Below are positions 1 through 7,663 of a DNA stretch of 26,516 nt, one piece after another (positions within the stretch are counted from its first letter, which is position 1; the number at the start of each line of letters is the position of its first letter). The stretch lies in contig CAVOKZ010000019.1 of NCBI GenBank assembly GCA_963696625.1, forward strand, positions 1 through 26,516. Direction: 5' to 3'. Source of the DNA: JAWVFN01 sp963696625 (GTDB lineage Bacteria; Actinomycetota; Thermoleophilia; Solirubrobacterales; 70-9). Under the pieces are notes generated by a model. That model saw only the letters and a program-made list of their open reading frames with translations, did not search any database and was not told where the DNA came from. Both the position numbers and the translations under genes were made by a program.

Positions 1-30
1 TCCTCTGCTCGACTACGAGTACGTATTGCT
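1..30. other. Likely residual nanopore sequencing adapter
   Basis: Bases 20-30 read TACGTATTGCT, the last 11 bases of the Oxford Nanopore ligation adapter as I know it. Allowing one missing T, the match extends to the preceding AG, and CCT near base 2 fits the adapter's upstream part loosely. The aminotransferase reading frame on the minus strand is conserved up to base 31 and then turns into residues with no family resemblance followed by a stop at 13-15. Bases 1-30 should not be read as genome. The 11-base match is seen directly; the origin is inference. Confidence 0.75.
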
Positions 31-390
31 GTCGGCGCGCATGCCCTCTGCCGCCATCACGTCTCCGATGCACGCCTTGGTCTCCTCGAAGCCCTCGGTC
101 GGGCCGTACTGGAGCGCTTCGGCCGAGGACTCCTGGGCGATCCGGGTCATCTGCGCGGCGAAGCTCTGGGGCGGGAAGGTCGAAGTGTCGGGGAGCCCGC
201 CGGCGAGCGAGATCACCTCGGGCCGCGCGGTGATCGCCATCAGGTCGCGCATCGCCGACGAGCGCATGACGCCGGTGCGCTTGGCGAACAGACCTGCATA
301 GCGCTGCAGGTCGCTCGAGCGGGAATGCGCACGCCGGCGGGGAGCAGTGACGGGCTCCTTGGGTCGTGGTTGTCGCTTCTCCTCGGCCAC
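31..390 (-). CDS. PLP-dependent aminotransferase, N-terminal part only
   Basis: This is the first ~120 residues of a class I/II (fold type I) aminotransferase of the 2-aminoadipate aminotransferase/MocR-like group. The segment RYAGLFAKRTGVMRSS is followed by an SLAGGLPD block and by LQYGPTEGFEE, which are typical of the family's N-terminus; the catalytic lysine would lie beyond the window. I chose the GTG at 390 because it gives the usual short leader before RYAGLF. The frame stays open upstream to an ATG at 480, but that would add 30 unconserved residues and cover the divergent gene's start. The frame runs off the left end: the stop at 13-15 lies in probable adapter sequence, so this is truncation by the contig end, not a true short protein. 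Substrate cannot be told. Confidence 0.8.
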
Positions 391-430
391 GGGCCTAGTG
401 TGGCAATCGTCTAGCTTTCCTGCCCGAACC
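391..430. promoter_or_regulatory. Divergent promoter region
   Basis: Forty bases separate the two divergent start codons. On the plus strand TAGCTT (412-417) could be a -10 box for the membrane protein. On the minus strand a CACACT-like box lies 6 bases before the aminotransferase GTG. No Shine-Dalgarno sequence is visible for either gene. Assignment is by pattern only. Confidence 0.35.
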
Positions 431-865
431 GTGTTCTTCGCCATCTGCCAAGGCATCGGACTTGCAATCGCCGCAGGCATGCTGGCGGGGTCACTCGCGT
501 ATCAGGGTGAGCGCCGTCAGTGGCTGATTGCGCTCGCCGCCCTCGCCGGCGGGGTGCTCTTCGCGGCCTCGCTCGCGCCCGAGACCAGCGCCGCCCCGGT
601 CGGCATCGTCTTCGGGGCCCCGCTCGCGGCCCTCGCGATGACCCTGACCGACTCGGTCGTATCGGGGGCCCGCCAGCGCGCCGAGGCCGACCCGACCTCG
701 GTCAGCCTCATGGTCGCCGGCGCCGCGGTGCTGCTCGCGCTGATCTCGCTTCCTTCCTACGTCTGCGTCTTGGCGCTGCTGGCCGGTGGGGCCTTCCTCT
801 GGCTCGGTCTCTCACGGCGCAGCCGCGAGGGCCGCAAGCACGAGGGCCTGCGCTCGCTGCGCTAG
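431..865 (+). CDS. Small hydrophobic membrane protein, unknown function
   Basis: I do not recognise the family. The 144-residue product is strongly hydrophobic with about four membrane segments: an N-terminal one (AICQGIGLAIAAGMLAGSLAY), a pair around the middle separated by a short polar turn, and one near VLALLAGGAFLWLGL, followed by a basic C-terminal tail rich in Arg. An ATG at 347 is in frame, but it would place 28 unconserved residues over the divergent aminotransferase start, so the GTG at 431 is preferred. The stop codon directly abuts the long inverted repeat that fills the space to the next gene. Position and hydrophobicity are seen; no function is claimed. Confidence 0.6.
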   Translation: MFFAICQGIGLAIAAGMLAGSLAYQGERRQWLIALAALAGGVLFAASLAPETSAAPVGIVFGAPLAALAMTLTDSVVSGARQRAEADPTSVSLMVAGAAVLLALISLPSYVCVLALLAGGAFLWLGLSRRSREGRKHEGLRSLR

Positions 866-1032
866 TAGATGACCGAACCCGCACCCACACCCGCCCGGGT
901 GGCACGCGTGGCGCTTCGCATCTCTTCGTCCTCGGCCTTGCCCTTGCTGCCAGCAAGGGCTGCGGCCTGCGTCCTTGATCTGCTCGGCCACGCGCACCCC
1001 CGGACGGGCCTGGGCACGGGTTCGGTCATCTA
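866..1032. repeat. Long imperfect inverted repeat filling an intergenic gap
   Basis: The outer arms TAGATGACCGAACCCG (866-881) and its exact reverse complement (1017-1032) match over 16 bases. Pairing continues inward with mismatches: 866-912 against roughly 986-1032 agrees at about four positions in five. The centre holds a perfect hairpin, GCCCTTGCT (940-948), loop GCC, AGCAAGGGC (952-960). The whole segment could fold end to end as one hairpin. It starts at the base after one stop codon and ends four bases before the next ATG. It could be a MITE-like element, a structured RNA or a terminator/attenuator. No coding frame is convincing. Confidence 0.8.
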
Positions 1033-1036
1033 GCTG

Positions 1037-2575
1037 ATGGCCCAGAAGAAGCTGATCTTCGTCGTCGTCGACGCAATGCACCCCGGCGTGCTCATGCACG
1101 CTGTCGAGTCCGGCCGCGCCCCCACCTTCGAGGCGCTGATCGAGCGGGGATCGCTGATCGAGAACTGCGTCGCCAGCTTCCCGTCGGTGACCCCGGTCTG
1201 CACCTCGGAGATGATGACCGGCGCCGGTCCGGGCAGGCACGGGATCATGGGGATGAACTGGTTCAACCGGCTCGAGAGCCGCTACGTCGAGTACGGCTCC
1301 TCGTTTGAGGCGACGCGGGCGTTCGGGATGTTCCGCGCCCTTTATGACCTCGTCTACAACATGAACCTCGGGCATCTGAGCCACGAGGTCTCGACCGTGT
1401 TTGAGCGCCTCGGGGACGCGGGTATCCGCACCGCTTGCACTCCGTTCCTCATCTATCGTGGCCGCCGTCGCCACGAGGTCAGCCTCGAGGGCATGGCGAA
1501 GCGGATGGCGGAGGCGGTGCGATTCCGCCACGCCGTGTGGGGCCCCGATGAGCTCTTCTACGGCGACCTTTATGCCAGCCGTAAGGTTCCCTGCGTACCT
1601 ACCTTCTCGCGGCCCGGCACCCGAGACGAATACTCGACCTGCGTAGCCGAGGAGCTCGTCAAGCGAGACCTCTACGACTTCATGCTGCTCAGCCTCCCCG
1701 ACAACGACTTCTACTCTCACCGCCACGGGCCCGACGGCCAGCTCGAGTCGATCTCGCGCGCCGACGCCTACTTGGCGCGGGTGATCGAGACGGCCGGCGG
1801 GCTCGAGAAGTTCCTCGAGGGAAACGCGGTGCTGCTCGCCGCCGACCACGCCCAGACCGAGATCACCGGCGAGCTGCCGCTGGCCGACGCGCTCGCCGAG
1901 GACTGGAACGTGCTGCAGCCGAACGCCGAGCGCCCCGAGGACGCCGAGATCGCGGTCAGCCCGACCTCGAGGGCCGGCGCGGTCTACGTCCTCGAGGGCG
2001 GCGACCGCTTCGGCGTCATCCACGAGCGGCTGCGCGAGCGGCTGCGGGGGATGGACGGCGTCGACATCGTCGCCTGGCTCGCGGGCGAGGACGGCACGCC
2101 GCACATCCGCGGCGGTGGAGCAGCGATCCCGGAGAGGGCGCACGCGGTGATCGAGCGCGACGGAGCCGAGCTGAGGTTTCGCCCCGCGGCTTCCGGCGCC
2201 CGCGACCGGCGCGACAATCGCTGGGCGCTCGACGGCGATCTGAGCGCGCTCGCCGCCGAGCGCACGCCGCGCCGAGTCGACAGCCACGACTACCCCGACG
2301 GCTTCGCCCGCCTCTGGTCGGCGCTCACCTCCGCGCACGCCGGCGACGTGCTGATCTCGTGCGCCGAGGGCTACGAGTGCGTCGACTGGGGCGGGGTGAC
2401 CCACCTCGGCGGCGGCAGCCACGGCGCCCTCGCCCGCGGCGACTCGCTCGCGCCGCTGATCTTCTGCGGCACCGGTCCGCGCAAGCCGCAGCGCCGCGAC
2501 CAGTGGGCGCTGCGCGACCAGGCCTCGGTGATCCTCGAGCACTTCGGGCTGACCGCGCCCGAGCCCGCGATCTGA
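1037..2575 (+). CDS. Type I phosphodiesterase/nucleotide pyrophosphatase family protein
   Basis: This 512-residue protein belongs to the alkaline phosphatase superfamily (phosphodiesterase/NPP type), metal-dependent hydrolases of phosphate mono- or diesters. Metal-ligand positions are visible in order: Asp12 in VVVDAMHPG, a probable nucleophile Thr52 in FPSVTPVCTSEMMTG, Asp222/Asp224 and His228 in LPDNDFYSHRHG, Asp270-His271 in AADHAQTE, and His462 in GGGSHGAL. No signal peptide is present, so it is probably cytoplasmic. It starts five bases after the inverted repeat and is followed after 10 bases by the GtrA gene, so the two may be cotranscribed. Substrate is unknown; relatives act on nucleotides, phospholipid or phosphonate-type substrates. 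Confidence 0.85.
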   Translation: MAQKKLIFVVVDAMHPGVLMHAVESGRAPTFEALIERGSLIENCVASFPSVTPVCTSEMMTGAGPGRHGIMGMNWFNRLESRYVEYGSSFEATRAFGMFRALYDLVYNMNLGHLSHEVSTVFERLGDAGIRTACTPFLIYRGRRRHEVSLEGMAKRMAEAVRFRHAVWGPDELFYGDLYASRKVPCVPTFSRPGTRDEYSTCVAEELVKRDLYDFMLLSLPDNDFYSHRHGPDGQLESISRADAYLARVIETAGGLEKFLEGNAVLLAADHAQTEITGELPLADALAEDWNVLQPNAERPEDAEIAVSPTSRAGAVYVLEGGDRFGVIHERLRERLRGMDGVDIVAWLAGEDGTPHIRGGGAAIPERAHAVIERDGAELRFRPAASGARDRRDNRWALDGDLSALAAERTPRRVDSHDYPDGFARLWSALTSAHAGDVLISCAEGYECVDWGGVTHLGGGSHGALARGDSLAPLIFCGTGPRKPQRRDQWALRDQASVILEHFGLTAPEPAI

Positions 2576-2585
2576 TGACTGACCG

Positions 2586-3008
2586 ATGAGCCCGACCGAG
2601 ACAGCCAAGCGAATCGCGCGCGGCACGCGCAAGCCCGAGAACTGGGCACAGCTGGTCAAGTTCGGCTTCATCGGCGGCTCGGGCTATGTCGTCAACCTGA
2701 TCGTCTTCGCGATCGTCAACGAGGGGTTCGGCGTCCACCACATCCCCGCCGCGATCCTCGCGTTCAGCGTCGCGGTCACCAACAACTTCTTCTGGAACCG
2801 GCACTGGACCTTCGAGGCTGGCCACGGCCACGCCGGGTTCCAGGCCGCGCGCTTTCTCACCGTCAGCGTCGCCGGTCTCGTGATCAACCTGATCGCTCTG
2901 CAGTGGTTCATCGATCAGGGGATGGCCGAGCTGCCGGCGCAGGCGCTCGCGGTGGCGATCGCGATGCCGTTCAACTTCATCTTCAACAAGCTGTGGACCT
3001 TCGCGTAG
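2586..3008 (+). CDS. GtrA family membrane protein
   Basis: The 140-residue product matches the GtrA-like family, four-helix membrane proteins thought to help move polyprenyl-linked sugars across the membrane. The characteristic blocks are present: VKFGFIGGSGYVVNL in helix 1, NNFFWNRHWTF after helix 2, RFLTVSVAGLVINL in helix 3 and the C-terminal NFIFNKLWTF. A basic, soluble N-terminus of about 20 residues precedes helix 1. It follows the phosphodiesterase closely and precedes a large membrane protein, an arrangement suggesting an envelope-glycan role. Family assignment is firm; the sugar or lipid substrate is not visible. Confidence 0.9.
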   Translation: MSPTETAKRIARGTRKPENWAQLVKFGFIGGSGYVVNLIVFAIVNEGFGVHHIPAAILAFSVAVTNNFFWNRHWTFEAGHGHAGFQAARFLTVSVAGLVINLIALQWFIDQGMAELPAQALAVAIAMPFNFIFNKLWTFA

Positions 3009-3043
3009 CAGCGCAAGACGCGATCTGTTGATGGGTTGTTGAC

Positions 3044-4696
3044 GTGGTCGTGCGCAGCGATGCCGTTTGCGGCGCAGCCGTGTGCCTACTCGCCCTAGTC
3101 CTCTTCCTCGCCTTTCCGCCCGACTCCCACGCCGCCGCCGCCGTCACCTTCGGCGCCTCCGAGCCGGCGATCTCCCAGAACAAGGCCGAGGAGATCGCCG
3201 CCGCGACTCCCGAGGCCAGGGAGGCCGAGCGCGAACACCCGGACATGGACACGGTCTCCGAGCGCCAGGACGCCGGCAACTGGCAGGTCGGCTTCGTCGC
3301 CGACGGCGACGAGATCGTCCAGGTCCTGGTCGACGATCAGACCGGGCTCGTGCAGGAGACCTGGACCGGCGAGCAGGTCGCGTGGAAGATGGCCCGCGGC
3401 TATCCCGGCGCCTTCGGTCGCAAGATCAATGCGCCCTACGTCTGGATCCCCCTCTGCCTGATCTTCGTCGCGGGCCTCTTCGACTGGCGGCGGCCGCTGC
3501 GCGCCGCCAACCTCGATCTGTTCGTGATCGTCGCCGGGTTCGGGATCTCGCACTTCTTCTTCAACCGCGGCGAGATCGGCCTCTCGGTGCCGCTCGCCTA
3601 TCCGGCGCTGCTCTATCTGATGGCGCGCGCGTTATGGATGGCGTTCCGCGGGGGGGAGGGGTGGCGCCCGGCGCTGCCGGTCACCTATCTCGCGGTCGCG
3701 ATCCTCTTCCTGGTCGGCTTCCGCGCCGGGCTCAACGTCGCCGACTCGAACGTGATCGACGTCGGCTACTCGGGGGTGATCGGCGCCGACCGCATCGTCG
3801 ACGGCGAGCAGGTCTACGACAACTTCCCCGAGAACGACGGACGCGGCGACACCTACGGCCCGGTGGCCTACTACTCCTACATCCCCTTCGAGCAGGCCTT
3901 TCCCTGGAGCGGCGACTGGGACGACCTTCCCGCGGCCCACGCAGCCGCCATCGCCTTCGACCTGTTCACGATCGCCGGCCTCTTCCTGCTCGGGCGCCGG
4001 CTGCGCCGCGGCGAGCCCGGCCGCCGTCTGGGGGTGACGATGGCCTTCGCCTGGGCTGCCTGCCCCTACACCGCCTTCGCGCTGGAGAGCAACACCAACG
4101 ACGCGCTGGTGGCGATGTTCCTGGTGGCGGCGATGCTGGTGCTGGCGTCGCCGGTGAAGAGGGGGATAGCCCTGGGCCTGGCCGGGATGACGAAGTTCGC
4201 GCCCCTCGTTCTGGCGCCGTTGTTCGCGACCTACTCCTCTGCCACGGGGTTGGGGCCCGTGGCCCGAGCCGTTGGTGCCTTCACCATCGCGTTCATAGGC
4301 ACGATCGCGATCGTCCTGGCCCAGACGATCCTCGACCCTGGAATCGCCACCTTCTGGGAAAGAACGATCAGCTTCCAGTCCGGCCGCGACTCGCCCTTCT
4401 CGATCTGGGGACAGACCTCGATCGAGCCCATCCACATCGCGATCGAGGTGCTCACCGTCGCGCTGGCCCTGTTCGTCGCCTTCCGCCCCAAGGCCCGCGA
4501 CCCGTACGTGATCGCGGCGCTGGGCGCCGCGGTGCTGATCGCCTTCCAGCTCACGGTCAGCCACTGGTTCTACCTCTACATCCCGTGGTTCTTGGCGCTG
4601 CTCGTGATCCCGCTCGCGGCGGGGGTCGACCGCCCTAACCAGCGGGGGCGGGCATCAGGATCTGCTCGACCGAGACAGCCAGCCCTCGGTCGTTGA
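3044..4696 (+). CDS. Polytopic membrane protein with PepSY-like N-terminal domain
   Basis: The 550-residue product begins with a signal-like helix ending near SHAAAA. A soluble region (about residues 40-125) follows and resembles a PepSY domain: NKAEEIAA, then a strand pair with WQVGF and VQVLVDDQTGLVQETWTG. The rest has about ten hydrophobic helices and looks like a GT87/mannosyltransferase-type integral membrane protein, with loop residues NTNDALVA and TYGPVAYYSYIPFEQ. It may be a polyprenol-phosphate-sugar transferase, but I see no decisive catalytic motif. GTG start. Its last 62 bases overlap the convergent ymdB-like gene; the tail after VDRP is basic and may be non-family sequence. Neighbouring GtrA supports an envelope role. 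Confidence 0.7.
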   Translation: MVVRSDAVCGAAVCLLALVLFLAFPPDSHAAAAVTFGASEPAISQNKAEEIAAATPEAREAEREHPDMDTVSERQDAGNWQVGFVADGDEIVQVLVDDQTGLVQETWTGEQVAWKMARGYPGAFGRKINAPYVWIPLCLIFVAGLFDWRRPLRAANLDLFVIVAGFGISHFFFNRGEIGLSVPLAYPALLYLMARALWMAFRGGEGWRPALPVTYLAVAILFLVGFRAGLNVADSNVIDVGYSGVIGADRIVDGEQVYDNFPENDGRGDTYGPVAYYSYIPFEQAFPWSGDWDDLPAAHAAAIAFDLFTIAGLFLLGRRLRRGEPGRRLGVTMAFAWAACPYTAFALESNTNDALVAMFLVAAMLVLASPVKRGIALGLAGMTKFAPLVLAPLFATYSSATGLGPVARAVGAFTIAFIGTIAIVLAQTILDPGIATFWERTISFQSGRDSPFSIWGQTSIEPIHIAIEVLTVALALFVAFRPKARDPYVIAALGAAVLIAFQLTVSHWFYLYIPWFLALLVIPLAAGVDRPNQRGRASGSARPRQPALGR

Positions 4697-5411
4697 TCTC
4701 GACGCAGGCGCCGTTGATCCAGATGTCCTCCTCGGCGGTTTCGAAGCGGACCGGCATCAGCGTCCGCAGCCCGTCGATCGCCTGCTCGCGCTTGACGCCG
4801 ATGATCCCGGCGCGCGAGCCGGTCATGCCGACGTCGGTGACGACCGCGGTACCGCCGGGCAGCACGCGGGCGTCGGCGGTCGGCACGTGGGTGTGGGTCC
4901 CGAACACCGCCGCCACGCGCCCGTCGAGGTGCCAGCCCATCGCCACCTTCTCGGAGGTGACCTCGGCGTGGAAGTCGACGAGCACGACGTCGGCCTCGAT
5001 CTTCTCGAGCTCGGCGTCGATCGCCATGAACGCGTTGCGGGCGACGTTGAGGTGGACCTGGCCCGAGAGGTTGACCACGCAGACGCTGCGCCCCGCCGCC
5101 TCCACCATCGTGAAGCCGTGCCCCGGGTTCCCCGCGGCATAGTTGAGCGGCCGCACGATCCTCTGCTCGTGGTCGAGGTAGGAGTAGACGTCGCGGTGGC
5201 GGTAGGCGTGGTTGCCGAGGGTGAGGACGCCGGCGCCGAGATCGAACAGCGCCTTCGCCGACTTCTCGTTGACGCCGACGCCGCCGGCCGAGTTCTCGGC
5301 GTTGACGATCAGCAGGTCGAACGCACAGCGCTCGCGCAGCTCGGGCATCGCCGCCGCCAATCCTTCACGGCCGGGCTTGCCGACCACGTCGCCGATGAAG
5401 AGGACCTTCAC
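4635..5411 (-). CDS. ymdB: YmdB/TIGR00282-type metallophosphoesterase
   Basis: The 258-residue product is a calcineurin-like phosphoesterase of the YmdB family, dimetal enzymes that hydrolyse 2',3'-cyclic nucleotides in characterised relatives. Visible motifs are Asp8 in FIGDVVGKPGR, Glu39-Asn40 in VNAENSAGG, Asn67-His68 in LGNHAYRH, His148 in DFHAE, and His173/His175 in GTHTHVPTAD. The GTG at 5411 gives the canonical MKVLFIGDVVG start; an in-frame ATG at 5441 would add 10 unrelated residues. A TAGGGT box lies 7 bases upstream, so the transcript may be leaderless. In many bacteria this gene sits next to rny; that is not the case here. The 3' end overlaps the convergent membrane-protein gene by 62 bases. 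Confidence 0.92.
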   Translation of the reverse strand: MKVLFIGDVVGKPGREGLAAAMPELRERCAFDLLIVNAENSAGGVGVNEKSAKALFDLGAGVLTLGNHAYRHRDVYSYLDHEQRIVRPLNYAAGNPGHGFTMVEAAGRSVCVVNLSGQVHLNVARNAFMAIDAELEKIEADVVLVDFHAEVTSEKVAMGWHLDGRVAAVFGTHTHVPTADARVLPGGTAVVTDVGMTGSRAGIIGVKREQAIDGLRTLMPVRFETAEEDIWINGACVEINDRGLAVSVEQILMPAPAG

Positions 5412-5418
5412 GAGTCGC

Positions 5419-5424
5419 ACCCTA
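5419..5424 (-). promoter_or_regulatory. Candidate -10 box TAGGGT for ymdB
   Basis: On the minus strand TAGGGT is followed by 7 bases and then the GTG start. This fits the TAnnnT-N6-9-start layout of leaderless actinobacterial genes, and no Shine-Dalgarno sequence is seen. Confidence 0.5.
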
Positions 5425-5505
5425 CGCTGTCCATGGTCCATTCTGCCGGCGCCACGTCCCGGCGGCGGCGGCCGCGAAGCGGAGCAGCGGCCGGTTGATG
5501 TCGTC

Positions 5506-5511
5506 TAGCGT
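5506..5511 (+). promoter_or_regulatory. Candidate -10 box TAGCGT for the ABC genes
   Basis: TAGCGT lies 9 bases before the TTG start of the ABC ATPase, with no Shine-Dalgarno sequence between. The layout is the same as at other genes here, although leaderless translation from TTG would be unusual. Confidence 0.35.
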
Positions 5512-5520
5512 GTCCGGCCC

Positions 5521-6267
5521 TTGGCGGCGACGAAGAAGAAGAAGGCGGCCGCGAAGCCGCCGGCGCTCGAGGTCAGCGACCTGACCAAGCGCTACGGCAG
5601 CCGCGCGGCGCTCGACGGCGTCAGCCTCGACGCCCGCGTGGGAGAGCTGCTCGCGGTGATCGGGCCCAACGGCGCCGGCAAGACGACCTTGCTCTCGATC
5701 CTCGCCGGCGTGATCAAGCCGGACGGCGGGGAGATCAGCCGCGGCGCGGGCGAGATCGGGTGGGTCCCCCAAGGCGCTGCGGTCTACACCCGCCTCACGG
5801 TCGCCGAGAACCTGCGCCTCTTCGCCCGGCTTGAAGGAGTCGACGACGTCGAGGCAACGGTTTCGGAGATGCTCGAGCAGGCTGACCTCGCCGAGCGCGC
5901 CGACGACTCGATCTCCGACCTCTCGGGCGGCAACCAGCAGCGGGTCAACATCGCGATTGGCCTGCTCTCCAAGCCGCAGGTGCTGCTGCTGGACGAGCCG
6001 AGCACCGGCCTCGACCCGCGCCAGCGCTCGCGGCTGTGGGAGTTCGTGATCGACCTCGCCGGCGGCGGCACCACGGTGATCTACTCGACCCATCACATCT
6101 CCGAGGCCGAGCGCTACGGCGACCGGCTGCTGGTGATGGCCGACGGCGAGGCGCTGTTCAGCGGCACCTCGCGCCAGTTCCACACCGCGGTCGACAAGGA
6201 AGCCGGCCGCAAGGCGCGCGACTTCGAAGAGGCGTTCGTCTCCTTCCTCGCGGCCAAAGGACACTAG
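5521..6267 (+). CDS. ABC transporter ATP-binding protein
   Basis: The 248-residue protein is the nucleotide-binding subunit of an ABC-2 type exporter. The motifs appear in order: Walker A GPNGAGKTT (48-56), Q-loop Gln84 in WVPQG, signature LSGGNQQ (134-140), Walker B LLLDEP (155-160) followed by the D-loop, and switch His191 in YSTHH. The N-terminus is a Lys/Ala-rich tail. The start is TTG at 5521; no ATG or GTG fits better before the conserved LEVSDLTKRYG. The gene is followed after 19 bases by its permease, so the pair forms one exporter operon. The family includes antibiotic and lipid exporters; the cargo is unknown. Confidence 0.92.
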   Translation: MAATKKKKAAAKPPALEVSDLTKRYGSRAALDGVSLDARVGELLAVIGPNGAGKTTLLSILAGVIKPDGGEISRGAGEIGWVPQGAAVYTRLTVAENLRLFARLEGVDDVEATVSEMLEQADLAERADDSISDLSGGNQQRVNIAIGLLSKPQVLLLDEPSTGLDPRQRSRLWEFVIDLAGGGTTVIYSTHHISEAERYGDRLLVMADGEALFSGTSRQFHTAVDKEAGRKARDFEEAFVSFLAAKGH

Positions 6268-6286
6268 AGGTGAGTGAACCCACCTA

Positions 6287-7640
6287 ATGCGCTGGCTGTT
6301 GGTCAAGGATCTGCAGATCCTCAAGCGCTCGCCGCTGATCACGGCGCTGCTGGTGATCTATCCGGTGGTGATCGCGGTGCTCGTCGGCTTCGCGCTCTCG
6401 CGCGGGCCCGACAAGCCGCGGGTCGCCTTCCTCAACCAGGTGCCGAAGGGACAGTCGTTCGACATCGGCGGCAGCGAGTTCGACGAGAACTCCGCGCGCG
6501 AGCAGCTCTGCGAGGAGATCGAGTGCATCCGTGTCTCATCCGAAGAGGAAGCGAGAGAGAAGGTCAAGGACGGTGAGGTGCTGGCTGCGCTGATCCTTCC
6601 GGAAGATCTGGTCGACAAGCTCCGCACCCAACTCTCGACCTCGGGCTTCGAGCAGCCGACCGTGCAGGTGGTCGTCAACGAAGAGGACCCGGTCAAGGCC
6701 CAGCTCGTCGACGACCGCATCGACGCGCTGATCAACGAGGCGAACCTCAGGGTCTCGGGCCAGTTCTCGGAGACGCTGGTTCAGTACCTCGACCTGCTTC
6801 TCAACGGCGGCGATTTCAACTTCCTCGGCCAGACCCTCCAGGTCCTGGGTCTCAAGGAGACGCAGCGAATCATCTCCGGCGCCGCCCGGTCCCTGCCGAA
6901 GAGCGATCCCAACCGCGCCCAGCTCGAGCGGATCGTCCGCTTCTCGAGCCTCGCCCGCCAGAACCTCGGCGTCGCCGACGACCTGCTCGCCTCGGTCCGC
7001 GAGCCGATCAAGGTCGACAAGCAGGTCGTCTCGGGCTCGCCGCCCGAGCTTCGACAACTTCGCGGTCTCCGTGGCGGCGGCGATCACGCTGATGTTCGTG
7101 ACCGTGCTGCTCGTCGCCGGGTCGATCGCGCTCGAGCGTGAGGAGAACGTCTTCCGGCGGCTGACTCGCGGCCTGGTCTCGGCGACCGGGTTGCTCGTCG
7201 AGAAGATCGCGCTCGGGGTCGTCTGCGCCTTCGCGGTGACGCTGCTGATGCTCGCCGGGCTACAGCTCTTCGTCTCGATCGACTGGGGCCGGACCCCGCT
7301 GATCGTCGCCGCGATCGGAGCCGGCGGCGCCGGCTTCGCCGCGATGGGCGCCGCGATCGGCAGCTCCGCGCGCGAGGTGCAGGCGAGCTCGCTGCTCGCG
7401 TTCATGATCTCGCTGCCGATCGCCTTCCTCTCGCTGGTCCCGAGCGGAACCGTGAGCCCGGCGCTCTTCGACGTGATCAAGGTGATCACCGCGATCTTCC
7501 CGTTCGCGCCCGCCCAGAAGGCGCTCGCGGGAGCGCTGGACGCGGCGGGGCCCGACGTCGGGATTCAGGTCCTGCACCTGCTGGCGCTGACTGCGGCCTA
7601 CGCGGTGCTCGCCCGGGTCGCGCTTCGCAGGTTCTCTTGA
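6287..7640 (+). CDS. ABC-2 type permease, interrupted by one frameshift
   Basis: This is the membrane partner of the preceding ATPase. Frame 1 runs from the ATG at 6287: a first membrane helix (LLVIYPVVIAVLVGFAL), then a large extracellular domain, up to VVSGSPPE near 7050. The continuation FDNFAVSVAAAITLMFV and the remaining helices to the stop at 7638-7640 lie one base out of frame. The length from start to stop is 3n+1, consistent with one extra base or two missing bases in the stretch around 7045-7055. Read through, the protein would be about 450 residues, normal for the family. The sequence on both sides is well conserved, so a sequencing indel is more likely than decay. Confidence 0.8.
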
Positions 7641-7650
7641 GCGACGCCAA

Positions 7651-7656
7651 TAAACT
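7651..7656 (+). promoter_or_regulatory. Candidate -10 box TAAACT for hemB
   Basis: TAAACT lies 7 bases before the hemB ATG at 7664. This is near the ideal distance for transcription to start at the initiation codon. It also supports 7664, not the in-frame TTG at 7637, as the true start. Confidence 0.55.
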
Positions 7657-7663
7657 TCGGGGC

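Noticed and set aside
347..430. Earlier ATG start for the small membrane protein
   Set aside because: It would run over the divergent aminotransferase start and add 28 polar residues before the first membrane helix.
812..2671. A 619-codon open frame on the minus strand opposite the phosphodiesterase
   Set aside because: It is a GC-rich shadow frame: the plus strand encodes a protein with all metal-ligand motifs, and the minus product is low-complexity with no recognisable domain. The same holds for the other long antisense frames, such as 3632-4564, 21479-22789 and 9840-11312.
7637..7663. TTG start for hemB nine codons upstream
   Set aside because: It overlaps the permease stop, and the TAAACT box would then lie inside the gene. 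HemB proteins usually begin close to the ATG at 7664.
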